In this document: in pieces, positions 26,515-36,212 of the stretch
Layout: each line of letters starts with the position of its first letter
Position numbering within the stretch: the first letter of the stretch is position 1
Assembly: GCF_032463525.1 (NCBI RefSeq)
Contig: NZ_CP135971.1
Location: forward strand, 1,984,001-2,048,000
Length of the DNA stretch: 64,000 bases
Origin: Pseudomonas sp. DTU_2021_1001937_2_SI_NGA_ILE_001
Lineage (GTDB): Bacteria > Pseudomonadota > Gammaproteobacteria > Pseudomonadales > Pseudomonadaceae
Direction of reading: 5' to 3'
Program-made: the position numbers and the translations under genes
Notes under the pieces: generated by a model
Seen by the model: the letters and a program-made list of their open reading frames with translations, nothing else
Databases searched by the model: none
Told to the model about the DNA's origin: nothing

Positions 26515-27207
26515 TCAAGGCAGGTAAAGCGTGAACAACGCGCCACCCAACTCACCACCGTTGGCCAGCTCCACGCGCCCCGGCACGCCATTGCGCGAAT
26601 GCAGCGCGGCGATGTGCCCGGCGAAGTAGAGCCCCAGGCCGGTGCTGCCGTTCAGCGGGTCGATGCCCTGCACCAGGGTCTGCTGCTGCTCGATCATCGC
26701 CTCCGGGAAACCGCGGCCATCGTCGTTGATGCTAATGGTCAACTGGCCGCCCTGCTCGCCAGCACGGATCACGATGGCCCGCTGCGCATAGCGAATGGCG
26801 TTGACCAGCACGTTGTTGAGCACCGAGCCGACCAGCTCGCGGTCGAAGAAACCCAGCGGGCTCTGCGGGTCGACTTCGTAGCTGGCGGTCAGGCCGCGAC
26901 TGTTCAGGACATCCTGGTGATGCACGAGCTGAGCCTCGAGGAAGTCATCCAGGTCGTGGTAATCCGGGCGCATCGGCAGCTGGTTGACGCCCAGTTTGTA
27001 GAGCCCAAGCAATTGCACCAGCATGCTGTTCAGCCGCGCGAACTCGAACTCGACCACGCCGTGCTCGGGGCTGTCGAGCTGTTCGGGAGACAGGCGCTCC
27101 TGCCAGTGGCTATGCGCCTGGCTCAGGATCGACAGGGAATTCTTCATGTCGTGTACCGTGGAGGCGATGACCATGGAGAAATCCAGTCCCTGCTCTTGTT
27201 CACTCAT
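26515..27207 (-). CDS. Soluble sensor histidine kinase
   Basis: A compact 230-residue kinase. The start MSEQEQGLDFSMVIASTVHD overlaps the stop of the preceding response regulator by 4 bases (ATGA), so the pair is translationally coupled. The H-box HDMKNSLSIL has the probable phospho-acceptor His19. The ATPase domain has N-box VLNNVLVNAIRYAQ, G1 NDDGRGFPE and G2 GSTGLGLYFA. It has no membrane segment and no separate input domain. It probably takes its signal from a partner, most likely the TPR response regulator encoded just upstream. Confidence 0.88.
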   Translation of the reverse strand: MSEQEQGLDFSMVIASTVHDMKNSLSILSQAHSHWQERLSPEQLDSPEHGVVEFEFARLNSMLVQLLGLYKLGVNQLPMRPDYHDLDDFLEAQLVHHQDVLNSRGLTASYEVDPQSPLGFFDRELVGSVLNNVLVNAIRYAQRAIVIRAGEQGGQLTISINDDGRGFPEAMIEQQQTLVQGIDPLNGSTGLGLYFAGHIAALHSRNGVPGRVELANGGELGGALFTLYLP

Positions 27208-28805
27208 GCTCCGAAGGCCCTTTCCTTGAGTTTCTGATAGCGCTCGAAACGCGCGTCGCTGTCTGGCATCTTGCCGACCATGGTCAGGCAGGTGCGGCAT
27301 TCCTGAAGGTTCGCGGCGGTCAGGGTCTGGCCGGGATGCAACAATGCCTGAGCCAGGTTGAGGGCGATACTGATGTTCTTCGGCTGCAGGGCCAGGGCCT
27401 TGCGGAACAGCTCCTGGGCCTCGGCCAACTGGCCGGCCTTGTAGCTGCGAACCCCCTGGACGTTGAGGTCCAGGGCGGTCTTGTTGGCACCCAGGATCTC
27501 CGGATCATCGGTGAGGCTCGACAGGCTCTTCATGACCTGCGGATCGTCACCGTAGATCTCGGCGGTGTTCTTCAGCACGCTGGCACCCGCCTGCTCCTGT
27601 CCCAGCTGCTTGAGCTGGGTGGCCACCAGCATGGCCGCGTCAGCGCTCAGGAACTGTTCCATGTTGCCCAGCCGTGCCACCGCCTGCTCGGTCAGCTTGG
27701 CGGCGGTTTCCGGGTCCGAATGCTGCAGGCTGGCGGCCTTCATCAGTCGCGTACGCACCTGCAGGCCTTCATCTTCGGCGTGCTCCTTGGCCACGTCGCC
27801 CAGTGCCTGGTTGATTTCCACCCGAGCACGGGCATCGAGCCCGGCATCGCCGCCCTTGTTGATCAGCGCATGGGCCAGGCCCAGGTTGGTTTCCGGGTTC
27901 TTGAAGCGCGAATGCTGGCCCTGGGAAACCGCCTGGCGGTAGGCCCGCGAGGCGCTGTCGAAGTCCTGGTTGTCCATCGCCAGCTTGCCCAGCATGGTCT
28001 GCCGGCGCACCGCCAGCGGCGACAGGCGCACGGCGCTTTCCAGCACGCTCTGGGCACGCTTGGTGTCGCCACGGGCGATCAGCGTCTCGGCCAGGCCATC
28101 GAGCAAGGCGGGGAACATCGGAAACGCCTTGCTGGCTTCCTGATAGACCGTCTCGGCCTCGGCGGTGCGGTTACGCTTGAGCAGCAAGGTGCCGAGCATG
28201 CCATAGGCCCAGGGCGTCGGGCGGTCGGCGAGGATCGACTTGAGCAGGGTCTCCAGCGGTTCGTGCTGGTTGAGGTCACGCAAGGCGGCAGCCTTGTAGC
28301 GCAGGCACAGCGGCGCCAGACGCGGGTCCTGCTTGGCCAGGTTGACGCAGGCCGCCAGCACTTCAGCGGGCTTGCCGCGATCCAGGGCCTGGAAGATCGG
28401 CCGAAGCAGGTTCTTGCGCTGCACCAGCTTCTCAAGACGCTGCGCCAGCCCGGCGCGGTTGAAGGGCTTGGTCAGGTAGCCATCCGGCTCCCATTCCAGA
28501 GCACTCATGACCATCGCCTGGCTGTTCTCGGCGGTGACCATGATGAATACGCTTTCATAGCTCAGCAGCCGCTCGGTCATCAGGTCTTCGAGCACGTGCT
28601 GGCCGTTCTTGCGGCCATCGCCGAGGTTGAAGTCATGCAGGACGAAGTCATAGCGCTTCTGCGAACACATGCGCAGGGCCTGCTCACCGTTGTCGGCCGT
28701 ATCCACTTCCTTGACGCCCAGTTCGCGCAGCATGGACCTGACCGAACTGCGGAAGTCGGAAAAGTCATCGACGATCAGAAAGTTTTTTTGGTTGTACGCC
28801 AGCAT
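27204..28805 (-). CDS. Response regulator with large TPR effector domain
   Basis: Residues 1-130 are a receiver domain with FLIVDDFSDFRSSVRSMLRE, the probable phospho-acceptor Asp58 (VLHDFNLGDG), a VTAE switch Thr and LTKPFN with the conserved Lys. The remaining 400 residues are tetratricopeptide-type repeats ending FERYQKLKERAFGA, with no DNA-binding domain. Output is therefore likely by protein-protein contact. The start at 28805 is preferred, with an alternative Met at 28823. It forms an operon with the downstream soluble kinase. The pathway controlled is not visible from the sequence. Confidence 0.87.
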   Translation of the reverse strand: MLAYNQKNFLIVDDFSDFRSSVRSMLRELGVKEVDTADNGEQALRMCSQKRYDFVLHDFNLGDGRKNGQHVLEDLMTERLLSYESVFIMVTAENSQAMVMSALEWEPDGYLTKPFNRAGLAQRLEKLVQRKNLLRPIFQALDRGKPAEVLAACVNLAKQDPRLAPLCLRYKAAALRDLNQHEPLETLLKSILADRPTPWAYGMLGTLLLKRNRTAEAETVYQEASKAFPMFPALLDGLAETLIARGDTKRAQSVLESAVRLSPLAVRRQTMLGKLAMDNQDFDSASRAYRQAVSQGQHSRFKNPETNLGLAHALINKGGDAGLDARARVEINQALGDVAKEHAEDEGLQVRTRLMKAASLQHSDPETAAKLTEQAVARLGNMEQFLSADAAMLVATQLKQLGQEQAGASVLKNTAEIYGDDPQVMKSLSSLTDDPEILGANKTALDLNVQGVRSYKAGQLAEAQELFRKALALQPKNISIALNLAQALLHPGQTLTAANLQECRTCLTMVGKMPDSDARFERYQKLKERAFGA

Positions 28806-29089
28806 CCAGTGTCCCGTCTCCATAGCGGCCAGAAGCCAGGCAGATGAACGCCCGACAACCCGACCCGATTCTGAGGGCGCCGATCATAACCAACGGCATA
28901 ACGCCATCAAACGATTTTCGAACACCCGTTCGGCCGCCGGCCTGTCATCACAAGTTAGCAAAGCCAATGAGTTTTTCGACCTGCAAGCGGGAAACTGTAG
29001 CGACGGATCACAAAAGTGCGGAAACAGACAGGCCGAAACCTCGACCACAGACAGTTTCTGCAGTCGAGGCGGCTGCGATAGCGGTGCGA

Positions 29090-29770
29090 TCAGACCCAGC
29101 CGTCGTTGCGCTTCTTGCGTCGGGTCATCGCCGGAAGGATCAGGCCGACCAGCAAACCGGCACCGGCGATGCTGCCGCCGTAGACCATGTAGCTCATCAG
29201 CGCCTGCTGGTTCTCGACCCCCAGACGCGCCTGGGTGTCACGCAGCTCGGATTGCGCCTTGCTCAGTTGTTCGGAGAGCGCCTTGTTGCGCGCCTCAAGC
29301 TCGTCGACCAGCGCCTTGCGCGAGTCCAGGGTTTCCTGCATGCCCTGCACGCGGTTCTTCCAGGTGTCGTCGATCTTCGCCAACTGGTCGGTCAGTTGCG
29401 CGACCTCGGCCTTCAGTTGCGGCAGGCGTTCGAACTGGCCCGGCTCGTCCTGCAGGTCACTGGTGAGGATCCATACGACGCTGCCGCCCTCGCCGCGAAT
29501 CTGACTGTAGGCGCCCTGAGTGCCGAGCAGTTCGACCTTCTGCCCGGACTTGAGCGTACCGACGATACGGTGACCATCGGTAGGCCCGCTGCGTACATAG
29601 GTGTTGAGGCTGTCGCTGACCCACCGATCATTTTCGGCAGCCTGCAGTGTCTGGGGAAGCAGCAGGCCCAGGGCAGCCAGCAATGCACCGGCCTTGAGGC
29701 AGCGGCGCGGTGAATCGGAGAGGTTCAGGGTCTGAACGCGGGCCAGCAGTGCGGAAAGGTGACGGGGCAT
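29090..29770 (-). CDS. SH3-domain, coiled-coil, membrane-anchored protein (YgiM type)
   Basis: A 226-residue envelope protein. Residues about 25-44 form a signal sequence (LKAGALLAALGLLLPQTLQA). Residues 50-115 form a bacterial SH3 domain (LNTYVRSGPTDGHRIVGTLK). About 120-185 is a coiled coil (KALVDELEARNKALSEQLSK). A C-terminal membrane helix (SIAGAGLLVGLILPA) and a basic tail (RRKKR) complete it. This is the TIGR04211-like SH3-and-anchor layout of E. coli YgiM. The start at 29770 was chosen because upstream codons to 30028 are not protein-like. The role is unknown and may relate to the cell wall. Confidence 0.8.
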   Translation of the reverse strand: MPRHLSALLARVQTLNLSDSPRRCLKAGALLAALGLLLPQTLQAAENDRWVSDSLNTYVRSGPTDGHRIVGTLKSGQKVELLGTQGAYSQIRGEGGSVVWILTSDLQDEPGQFERLPQLKAEVAQLTDQLAKIDDTWKNRVQGMQETLDSRKALVDELEARNKALSEQLSKAQSELRDTQARLGVENQQALMSYMVYGGSIAGAGLLVGLILPAMTRRKKRNDGWV

Positions 29771-30245
29771 GGCATTGACTATCTTGACTGAATGAAACAA
29801 AGGCTCCGTCGGTGTTGCATGAACAATCGGCAAGTGAAGCCAAGGCAAGCCGCCTTTACATACAAGACCTGGAACGGGCCAGCGCACGATGGGCATTGGC
29901 TGTGCAACTCCCACAGGAGCCGGATGTCTGCTGAGACAGACGCTTCGCCAGCCCTTCATGAGCGCTGGCGGGTGCAAGCCGTGGAAAATCCATCGGTCTA
30001 CAGACCCTGCAAAAGGTGTCAGGTTCACTACCGGCCGGCGGTCGTGTCAATTTTCCGTGCTGGCGGGCACGCCACGCCGGCGGTCCGGCACCGGCGGCGG
30101 CGACTTGTGCAGCGGCAGTGCTCGGGCGGTTTGCTTTCCTGTCACGCAGCCAGCAAGAATAGTCCCCAGGCGTGAACGTCCCTGATGCTCACCATCAAGA
30201 TGCCAAGGGCCCAGGGCCCGCGGCATGGCTCTAATGGAAAATAGA
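29771..30245. other. Intergenic region without a recognisable gene
   Basis: This divergent region between the SH3 protein and ppnN has no convincing reading frame on either strand. It contains an inverted repeat CGCCAGC (29946-29952) / GCTGGCG (29964-29970) and GC-rich stretches. It probably holds the two divergent promoters, but I could not pick a clear -35/-10 pair. Confidence 0.5.
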
Positions 30246-31619
30246 ATGATCCCAAGACAAGTGATTAACGCCTCGGTCAGCCCCAAGGGCAGCCTTGAAA
30301 CACTTTCCCAGCGCGAGGTCCAGCAGCTCTCCGCCGCCGGCTCCGGCAGCGTGTACTCCCTGTTTCGCCAGTGCGCCCTGGCCATCCTCAATACCGGCGC
30401 CCACGTCGACAACGCCAAGACCATTCTGGAAGCCTACGAGAACTTCGAAGTCCGTATTCATCAGCAGGACCGTGGCGTGCGCCTGGAACTGCTCAATGCC
30501 CCGGCCGACGCCTTCGTCGACGGCGAAATGATCGCCAGCACCCGGGAAATGCTGTTCAGCGCACTGCGCGACATCGTCTACACCGAAAGCGAGCTGGACA
30601 GCCAGCGCATCGACCTGAGTTCCTCGCAAGGCATCACCGACTACGTCTTCCACCTGCTGCGCAATGCCCGCACCCTGCGTGCCGGCGTCGAGCCCAAGCT
30701 GGTGGTGTGCTGGGGCGGTCACTCGATCAACACCGAGGAATACAAGTACACCAAGAAGGTCGGCCACGAGCTGGGCCTGCGTAGCCTGGACATCTGCACC
30801 GGCTGCGGTCCGGGCGTGATGAAAGGCCCGATGAAGGGCGCGACCATCGCCCACGCCAAGCAGCGCATCCACGGCGGCCGCTACCTGGGCCTGACCGAAC
30901 CGGGCATCATCGCCGCCGAGGCGCCCAACCCGATCGTCAACGAGCTGGTGATCCTGCCGGACATCGAAAAGCGTCTGGAAGCCTTCGTGCGCGTCGGCCA
31001 CGGCATCATCATCTTCCCCGGCGGCGCCGGCACCGCCGAAGAGTTCCTCTACCTACTCGGCATCCTCATGCACCCGGCCAACCAGGACCTGCCCTTCCCG
31101 GTATTTCTCACCGGACCGAAGAGCGCTGAACCCTTCCTGCGCCAGCTCGATGCCTTCGTTCTGGCGACCCTCGGCGAAGCGGCGCAGAAGCACTACCAAA
31201 TCATCATCGACAACCCGGCCGAGGTGGCGCGGCAAATGGCCCAGGCACTCAAGGAGGTCAAGCAGTTCCGCCGCGAGCGCAACGACGCCTTCCACTTCAA
31301 CTGGCTGCTGAAGATCGACGAAAGCTTCCAGCACCCCTTCGACCCGACCCACGAGAACATGGCACGCCTGAAGCTGGACCACGACCAGCCGCCCCACGAG
31401 CTGGCCGCCAACCTGCGCCGCGCGTTCTCCGGCATCGTTGCCGGCAACGTCAAGGACAAGGGTATCCGCCTGATCGAGGAGCACGGGCCTTACCAGATCC
31501 ACGGCGACCCGGCGATCATGGGCCCGCTGGACAAGCTGCTGCAGGCCTTCGTCGAACAGCACCGCATGAAGCTGCCAGGTGGCGCGGCCTACGAGCCCTG
31601 CTACCGCGTCGTCAGCTGA
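30246..31619 (+). CDS. ppnN: Pyrimidine/purine nucleotide 5'-monophosphate nucleosidase PpnN
   Basis: PpnN (YgdH) cleaves nucleoside monophosphates to base and ribose-5-phosphate and is activated by (p)ppGpp in E. coli. The protein has about 457 residues from the Met at 30246, with GGAA six bases upstream. ATGs at 30225 and 30234 are alternatives. It aligns with E. coli PpnN almost end to end. Key segments are VVCWGGHSIN, ICTGCGPGVM and IIFPGGAGTAEEFLYLLGIL, the last holding the LOG motif PGGxGTxxE. The C terminus LRRAFSGIVAGNVKDKGIR precedes MKLPG. It is a single gene convergent with pobR. Confidence 0.93.
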   Translation: MIPRQVINASVSPKGSLETLSQREVQQLSAAGSGSVYSLFRQCALAILNTGAHVDNAKTILEAYENFEVRIHQQDRGVRLELLNAPADAFVDGEMIASTREMLFSALRDIVYTESELDSQRIDLSSSQGITDYVFHLLRNARTLRAGVEPKLVVCWGGHSINTEEYKYTKKVGHELGLRSLDICTGCGPGVMKGPMKGATIAHAKQRIHGGRYLGLTEPGIIAAEAPNPIVNELVILPDIEKRLEAFVRVGHGIIIFPGGAGTAEEFLYLLGILMHPANQDLPFPVFLTGPKSAEPFLRQLDAFVLATLGEAAQKHYQIIIDNPAEVARQMAQALKEVKQFRRERNDAFHFNWLLKIDESFQHPFDPTHENMARLKLDHDQPPHELAANLRRAFSGIVAGNVKDKGIRLIEEHGPYQIHGDPAIMGPLDKLLQAFVEQHRMKLPGGAAYEPCYRVVS

Positions 31620-31625
31620 CAGTCT

Positions 31626-31651
31626 GTGGGCGCGATTCCGGTCGCGCCCAC
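31626..31651. repeat. Hairpin between ppnN and pobR
   Basis: GTGGGCGCGA (31626-31635) and TCGCGCCCAC (31642-31651) form a perfect 10-bp stem with a 6-base loop in the 54-base gap between convergent genes. There is no T-run. It may work as a bidirectional transcript-end hairpin. Confidence 0.55.
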
Positions 31652-31673
31652 TGCCGCATCGCTCTCCTGCCCC

Positions 31674-32540
31674 TTATCGCTGCTCGCGAAACTGCCGGGG
31701 CGACATACCCGTCGCGCGCTTGAAGAACCGTGTGAAATAGGCCGGTTCCGAGAACCCCAGGCTGTCGGACACCTGATTGATGGTCATGGTCGTGTAGATC
31801 AGGTTGCGCCGTGCCTCCAGCAGCAGCCGCTGGTTGATCACCTGCAACGCCGACTGGCCGCTCAGGCGCCGACATAACGCATTGAGGTGCGCTGCGCTGA
31901 TACCCAGGCACCGGGCATGCTCGTCGATCGGCCAGTGCAGGCGAAAACTCGACTCCAGCTGATGCATGAACGCCTGCAGATGCTCACGTCCGCGATCCGG
32001 AGCGGCCACCTCTGCGGTTGGTTGGCCGCCCTGGCGATGCAGCCAGACCATCAACTGACTGATCAGCGCCTGCAACATCAGTTCACGGCCCGAGCGCAGT
32101 TGCAGGTACTCCTCGACAATAGCGCTGAACAGCCGATCCACCGGCTGCCCGTCGCCTGCCAGCCGGTGACAGCGCGCCTCACCCAGCGCCAGGCCATCGA
32201 GGGCCGCTTCCATTCGTTCCACCAGCGGCATGGCCAGGGTCAGGATATGCCCTTGGATGTCCTCGGCAAACTTGAAGGTGTGCACGCTCAGCGCGGGCAC
32301 CACCAGCAGTACCGGGCCGTCCACTTCATGTACCTGGTCCTCGACCTTCAAATGCGCATGCCCCGTACGCACGAACAGCAGTTGCACCAGATCGCCGTGC
32401 CGATGCGGCTTGATTTCCCAATCGTGCAGGCTGCTGCGCTCGGCAATGGATTCGCAGTGGATCAGGTCTGGTGTGGGCCAGGCGGTGGTTTCTCCATAGA
32501 GTTTGAAGACCGGAACAGGACTGGCAGGCGGCTTAATCAT
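31674..32540 (-). CDS. pobR: AraC-family activator of pobA (PobR)
   Basis: PobR of the AraC type activates pobA in response to 4-hydroxybenzoate. In this 288-residue protein the N-terminal cupin-like effector domain contains HDWEIKPHRHGDLVQLLFVR. The C-terminal double helix-turn-helix contains LGISAAHLNALCRRLSGQSA and SLGFSEPAYFTRFFKRATGM. It is divergent from pobA with a 145-base gap that must hold the regulated promoter. Confidence 0.88.
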   Translation of the reverse strand: MIKPPASPVPVFKLYGETTAWPTPDLIHCESIAERSSLHDWEIKPHRHGDLVQLLFVRTGHAHLKVEDQVHEVDGPVLLVVPALSVHTFKFAEDIQGHILTLAMPLVERMEAALDGLALGEARCHRLAGDGQPVDRLFSAIVEEYLQLRSGRELMLQALISQLMVWLHRQGGQPTAEVAAPDRGREHLQAFMHQLESSFRLHWPIDEHARCLGISAAHLNALCRRLSGQSALQVINQRLLLEARRNLIYTTMTINQVSDSLGFSEPAYFTRFFKRATGMSPRQFREQR

Positions 32541-32613
32541 GGGAAGAAGGCATCCTCGAAAAGTCCAGGTAATGCGCTCGATAGTGCCTTCTTATCCGCC
32601 ATTCATCCATTAA

Positions 32614-33870
<1,257 letters not shown>

Positions 33871-34037
33871 TCTGACGCTTGAAATGCCTTCGGCCGGTCT
33901 TTGGGGTCGGTCCGGGCATTGTGCAAGGCAACAACAACGGCGCCATGCAACAGTGCAAGGCGCCAAAGCCTTTTGCTTGACAGGGCCATAAGATCGGCAG
34001 GCTGCCTAACAACAACAAGCCTCGAGGCCCGACTGTC

Positions 34038-35360
34038 ATGTCCGATTCTCCGATCCGCGCGATCGGCGACGAGGATGGCAACGCCATCTATCGCCGCATC
34101 ACCCTGCGCCTGATTCCCTTCATCTTCGTCTGCTACCTGTTCAACTACCTGGACCGCGTCAACGTGGGCTTCGCCAAGCTGCAGATGCTCGACGCGCTGA
34201 AGTTCAGCGAGACGATCTACGGCCTGGGCGCCGGGATCTTCTTCATCGGCTATGTGCTGTGCGGCCTGCCCAGCAACCTGGCACTCAACCGCTTCGGCCC
34301 GCGGCGCTGGATCGGCCTGATGATGATCACGTGGGGGACCTTCTCCACCTGCCTGCTGTTCGTCACCACGCCCACCGAGTTCTACGTGCTGCGTTTCCTC
34401 ACTGGCATGGCCGAGGCCGGTTTCTTCCCTGGCATCGTGCTGTACCTGTCGCGCTGGTACCCCAACCAGCGGCGTGGGCGGATCATGGCGCTGTTCATGT
34501 CGGCCATTCCGGTCTCCGGCCTGCTGGGTGGACCTTTCTCGGGCTGGATCCTCAACCACTTCGCCGCCGGCCAGGGCGGCCTGGAAGGTTGGCAGTGGAT
34601 GTTCCTGATCCAGGGCCTGCCCACCGTGGTGCTGGGCCTGATGGCCTTCGTGCTGCTGTGCGACAAGGTCGAGGACGCCGGCTGGCTGACTCCCGAACAG
34701 CGCCAGCGTGTGCGCCATGACGTCACCCAGGATGAACTGGCGCGCCCGGTGCAGGCCAACTCGTCCATCGCCAGCGTACTCACCACCCCGCTGATCTGGG
34801 TACTGGGCTTCATCTACTTCTGCATCCAGAGCGGTGTGTATGCGATCAACTTCTGGCTGCCGTCGATCATCAAGAACCTGGGTTTCAGCGACAACCTGGT
34901 GATCGGCTGGATCAGCGCCCTGCCCTACCTGCTGGCCGGCGTGTTCATGCTGCTGGTGGGCCGTTCGGCCGACCTGCGCAACGAGCGCCGCTGGCACCTG
35001 GTGGTGCCGATGCTGATGGGCGCACTGGGGCTGATGATGGCCGCCAACTTCGCCGCCGTGCCGGTACTGGCGATTGCCGGGCTGTGCATCGCGACCATGG
35101 GCGCGCTGACCGGCCTGCCGATGTTCTGGCCATTGCCGACCGCCCTGCTAAGCGCCAGCGTGGCGGTGGCCGGGCTGGCCCTGATCAACTCCATCGGGCA
35201 GCTGGCCGGCTTCCTCAGCCCTTACCTGGTGGGCTGGATCAAGGACCAGACCGGCTCCACCACCGTGGCGCTGTATACCCTGGCGGCGCTGACCATCGTC
35301 GGCAGCCTGACCGCGCTGCGCCTGAGCCGGCCACAAGGCCCACGCGTCGCGACCGCCTGA
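34038..35360 (+). CDS. MFS transporter, anion:cation symporter family (aromatic acid permease)
   Basis: A 440-residue, 12-segment MFS protein of the ACS family. It begins with RRITLRLIPFIFVCYLFNYL and the motif LDRVNVGFAKLQML. It shares this N-terminal layout with HpaX at 41786. Its position 167 bases after pobA suggests uptake of 4-hydroxybenzoate or a related aromatic acid. It could equally serve the hpa pathway. AACAACAACAAG lies about 20 bases before the start, like other catabolic genes here. A perfect palindromic terminator follows. Confidence 0.82.
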   Translation: MSDSPIRAIGDEDGNAIYRRITLRLIPFIFVCYLFNYLDRVNVGFAKLQMLDALKFSETIYGLGAGIFFIGYVLCGLPSNLALNRFGPRRWIGLMMITWGTFSTCLLFVTTPTEFYVLRFLTGMAEAGFFPGIVLYLSRWYPNQRRGRIMALFMSAIPVSGLLGGPFSGWILNHFAAGQGGLEGWQWMFLIQGLPTVVLGLMAFVLLCDKVEDAGWLTPEQRQRVRHDVTQDELARPVQANSSIASVLTTPLIWVLGFIYFCIQSGVYAINFWLPSIIKNLGFSDNLVIGWISALPYLLAGVFMLLVGRSADLRNERRWHLVVPMLMGALGLMMAANFAAVPVLAIAGLCIATMGALTGLPMFWPLPTALLSASVAVAGLALINSIGQLAGFLSPYLVGWIKDQTGSTTVALYTLAALTIVGSLTALRLSRPQGPRVATA

Positions 35361-35378
35361 CGACGCACAGGCCGCAAC

Positions 35379-35410
35379 GAAAAAGCCAGACCCGCGGGTC
35401 TGGCTTTTTC
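35379..35410. terminator. Bidirectional rho-independent terminator
   Basis: A perfect 32-base palindrome has the core AGCCAGACCCGCGGGTCTGG flanked by AAAAA on the left and TTTTT on the right. It separates the plus-strand MFS gene from the minus-strand hpaR and should stop transcription from both sides. Confidence 0.92.
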
Positions 35411-35426
35411 ATGCCTGGCGCAGTAC

Positions 35427-35849
35427 TCAAGGCTCGATGCGCTTGAGTTCGTGCAGCAGGTCCAGCAACTGTTGCATCTTCTCTTCACCGAACTGGGCCT
35501 GGATGCGCTGGTAGTTGCGCTCCATGTCTTCGCTCATCGCCACGAAGCACTGCTGGCCCTGCTCGGTGAGCCCGACCAGCATGCGCCGCTGGTCGTGCGG
35601 CGGCTTCCAGCGGCGCACGATACCGTCGCGCTCCAGGCGCGCCAGTACCCCGGTCATGCTCGGCTTGAGAATGCAGGCCTGCTCGGCCAACTGATAGCTC
35701 TCCATCTCGCCATGCTGGCGCAGGATACGGATCACCCGCCATTGCTGTTCGGTCAGGCCGTGCTCGTTCAGAGAGGGGCGGAAGAACGCCATGGCCGCTT
35801 CGCGGGCCTGTAACAGGGTAAGGGTCAGGGAAGGTCTTGGGGTCGGCAT
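35427..35849 (-). CDS. hpaR: MarR-family repressor of the homoprotocatechuate pathway (HpaR)
   Basis: HpaR represses the hpa meta-cleavage operon and is released by pathway aromatics. The 140-residue protein has the MarR winged helix with LTEQQWRVIRILRQHGEMES, ILKPSMTGVLARLERDGIVR and the wing residues DQRRMLVGLT. It is at the left end of the hpa cluster. Its promoter region carries ATTAACAA (35934-35941), which is also found at the hpaG1 promoter, so autoregulation is likely. Confidence 0.93.
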   Translation of the reverse strand: MPTPRPSLTLTLLQAREAAMAFFRPSLNEHGLTEQQWRVIRILRQHGEMESYQLAEQACILKPSMTGVLARLERDGIVRRWKPPHDQRRMLVGLTEQGQQCFVAMSEDMERNYQRIQAQFGEEKMQQLLDLLHELKRIEP

Positions 35850-35999
35850 GATCTTTTTACGATGGCCGATGCGGGACCGGCGATGGGAGGGCTTGGACTG
35901 TCAGGCAACGCCGGGGACTATAGCCCAATGATAATTAACAAGTAAACGAACCAACGCCCTTTCCCCCAGCCATACAGCCGCTTGCACGACCCTACCCCG

Positions 36000-36181
36000 G
36001 TGCCCCCTGAAAAGTACAAGCCGTCCTGTGCAAAAGCCATTTCCCGGCCATCTGCCTGGCCGGATCATGGCTCCCGGACAAACGCTCCATGGCAGCGGCA
36101 CGCAACCAGACGGCCATGCCCGTTGCCCTGGACGATTGGATCAACCTCTCATTGCTTCGGCCGCGTTCGCGCGGCTTTTTT
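36000..36181 (+). ncRNA. Candidate small RNA between hpaR and hpaA
   Basis: The 363-base gap between two minus-strand genes ends in a strong plus-strand terminator: GCCGCG, a TTCG loop, CGCGGC (36160-36175) and six T. Upstream are nested arms GCCAT ... CCGGCCA ... TGGCCGG ... ATGGC (about 36036-36071). No reading frame fits. The 5' end is a guess because no convincing promoter was identified, so the call rests on terminator plus structure. Confidence 0.4.
36160..36181 (+). terminator. UUCG-loop terminator on the plus strand
   Basis: A 6-bp GC stem closes a TTCG tetraloop and is followed by TTTTTT (36176-36181). Its orientation is opposite to hpaA, whose stop at 36213 lies just to the right, so it does not serve hpaA. 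Confidence 0.75.
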
Positions 36182-36212
36182 ACCGCCCCGGCAGGAGCGC
36201 TCCATGCCGCAT

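Noticed and set aside
29039..29069. Hairpin CCTCGAC...GTCGAGG after the SH3 gene as terminator
   Set aside because: The stem is real but no T-run follows on the minus strand, so it was not annotated as a terminator.
29920..30010. Possible riboswitch upstream of ppnN
   Set aside because: A single small hairpin and GC-rich sequence do not match a known aptamer consensus that I could recognise.
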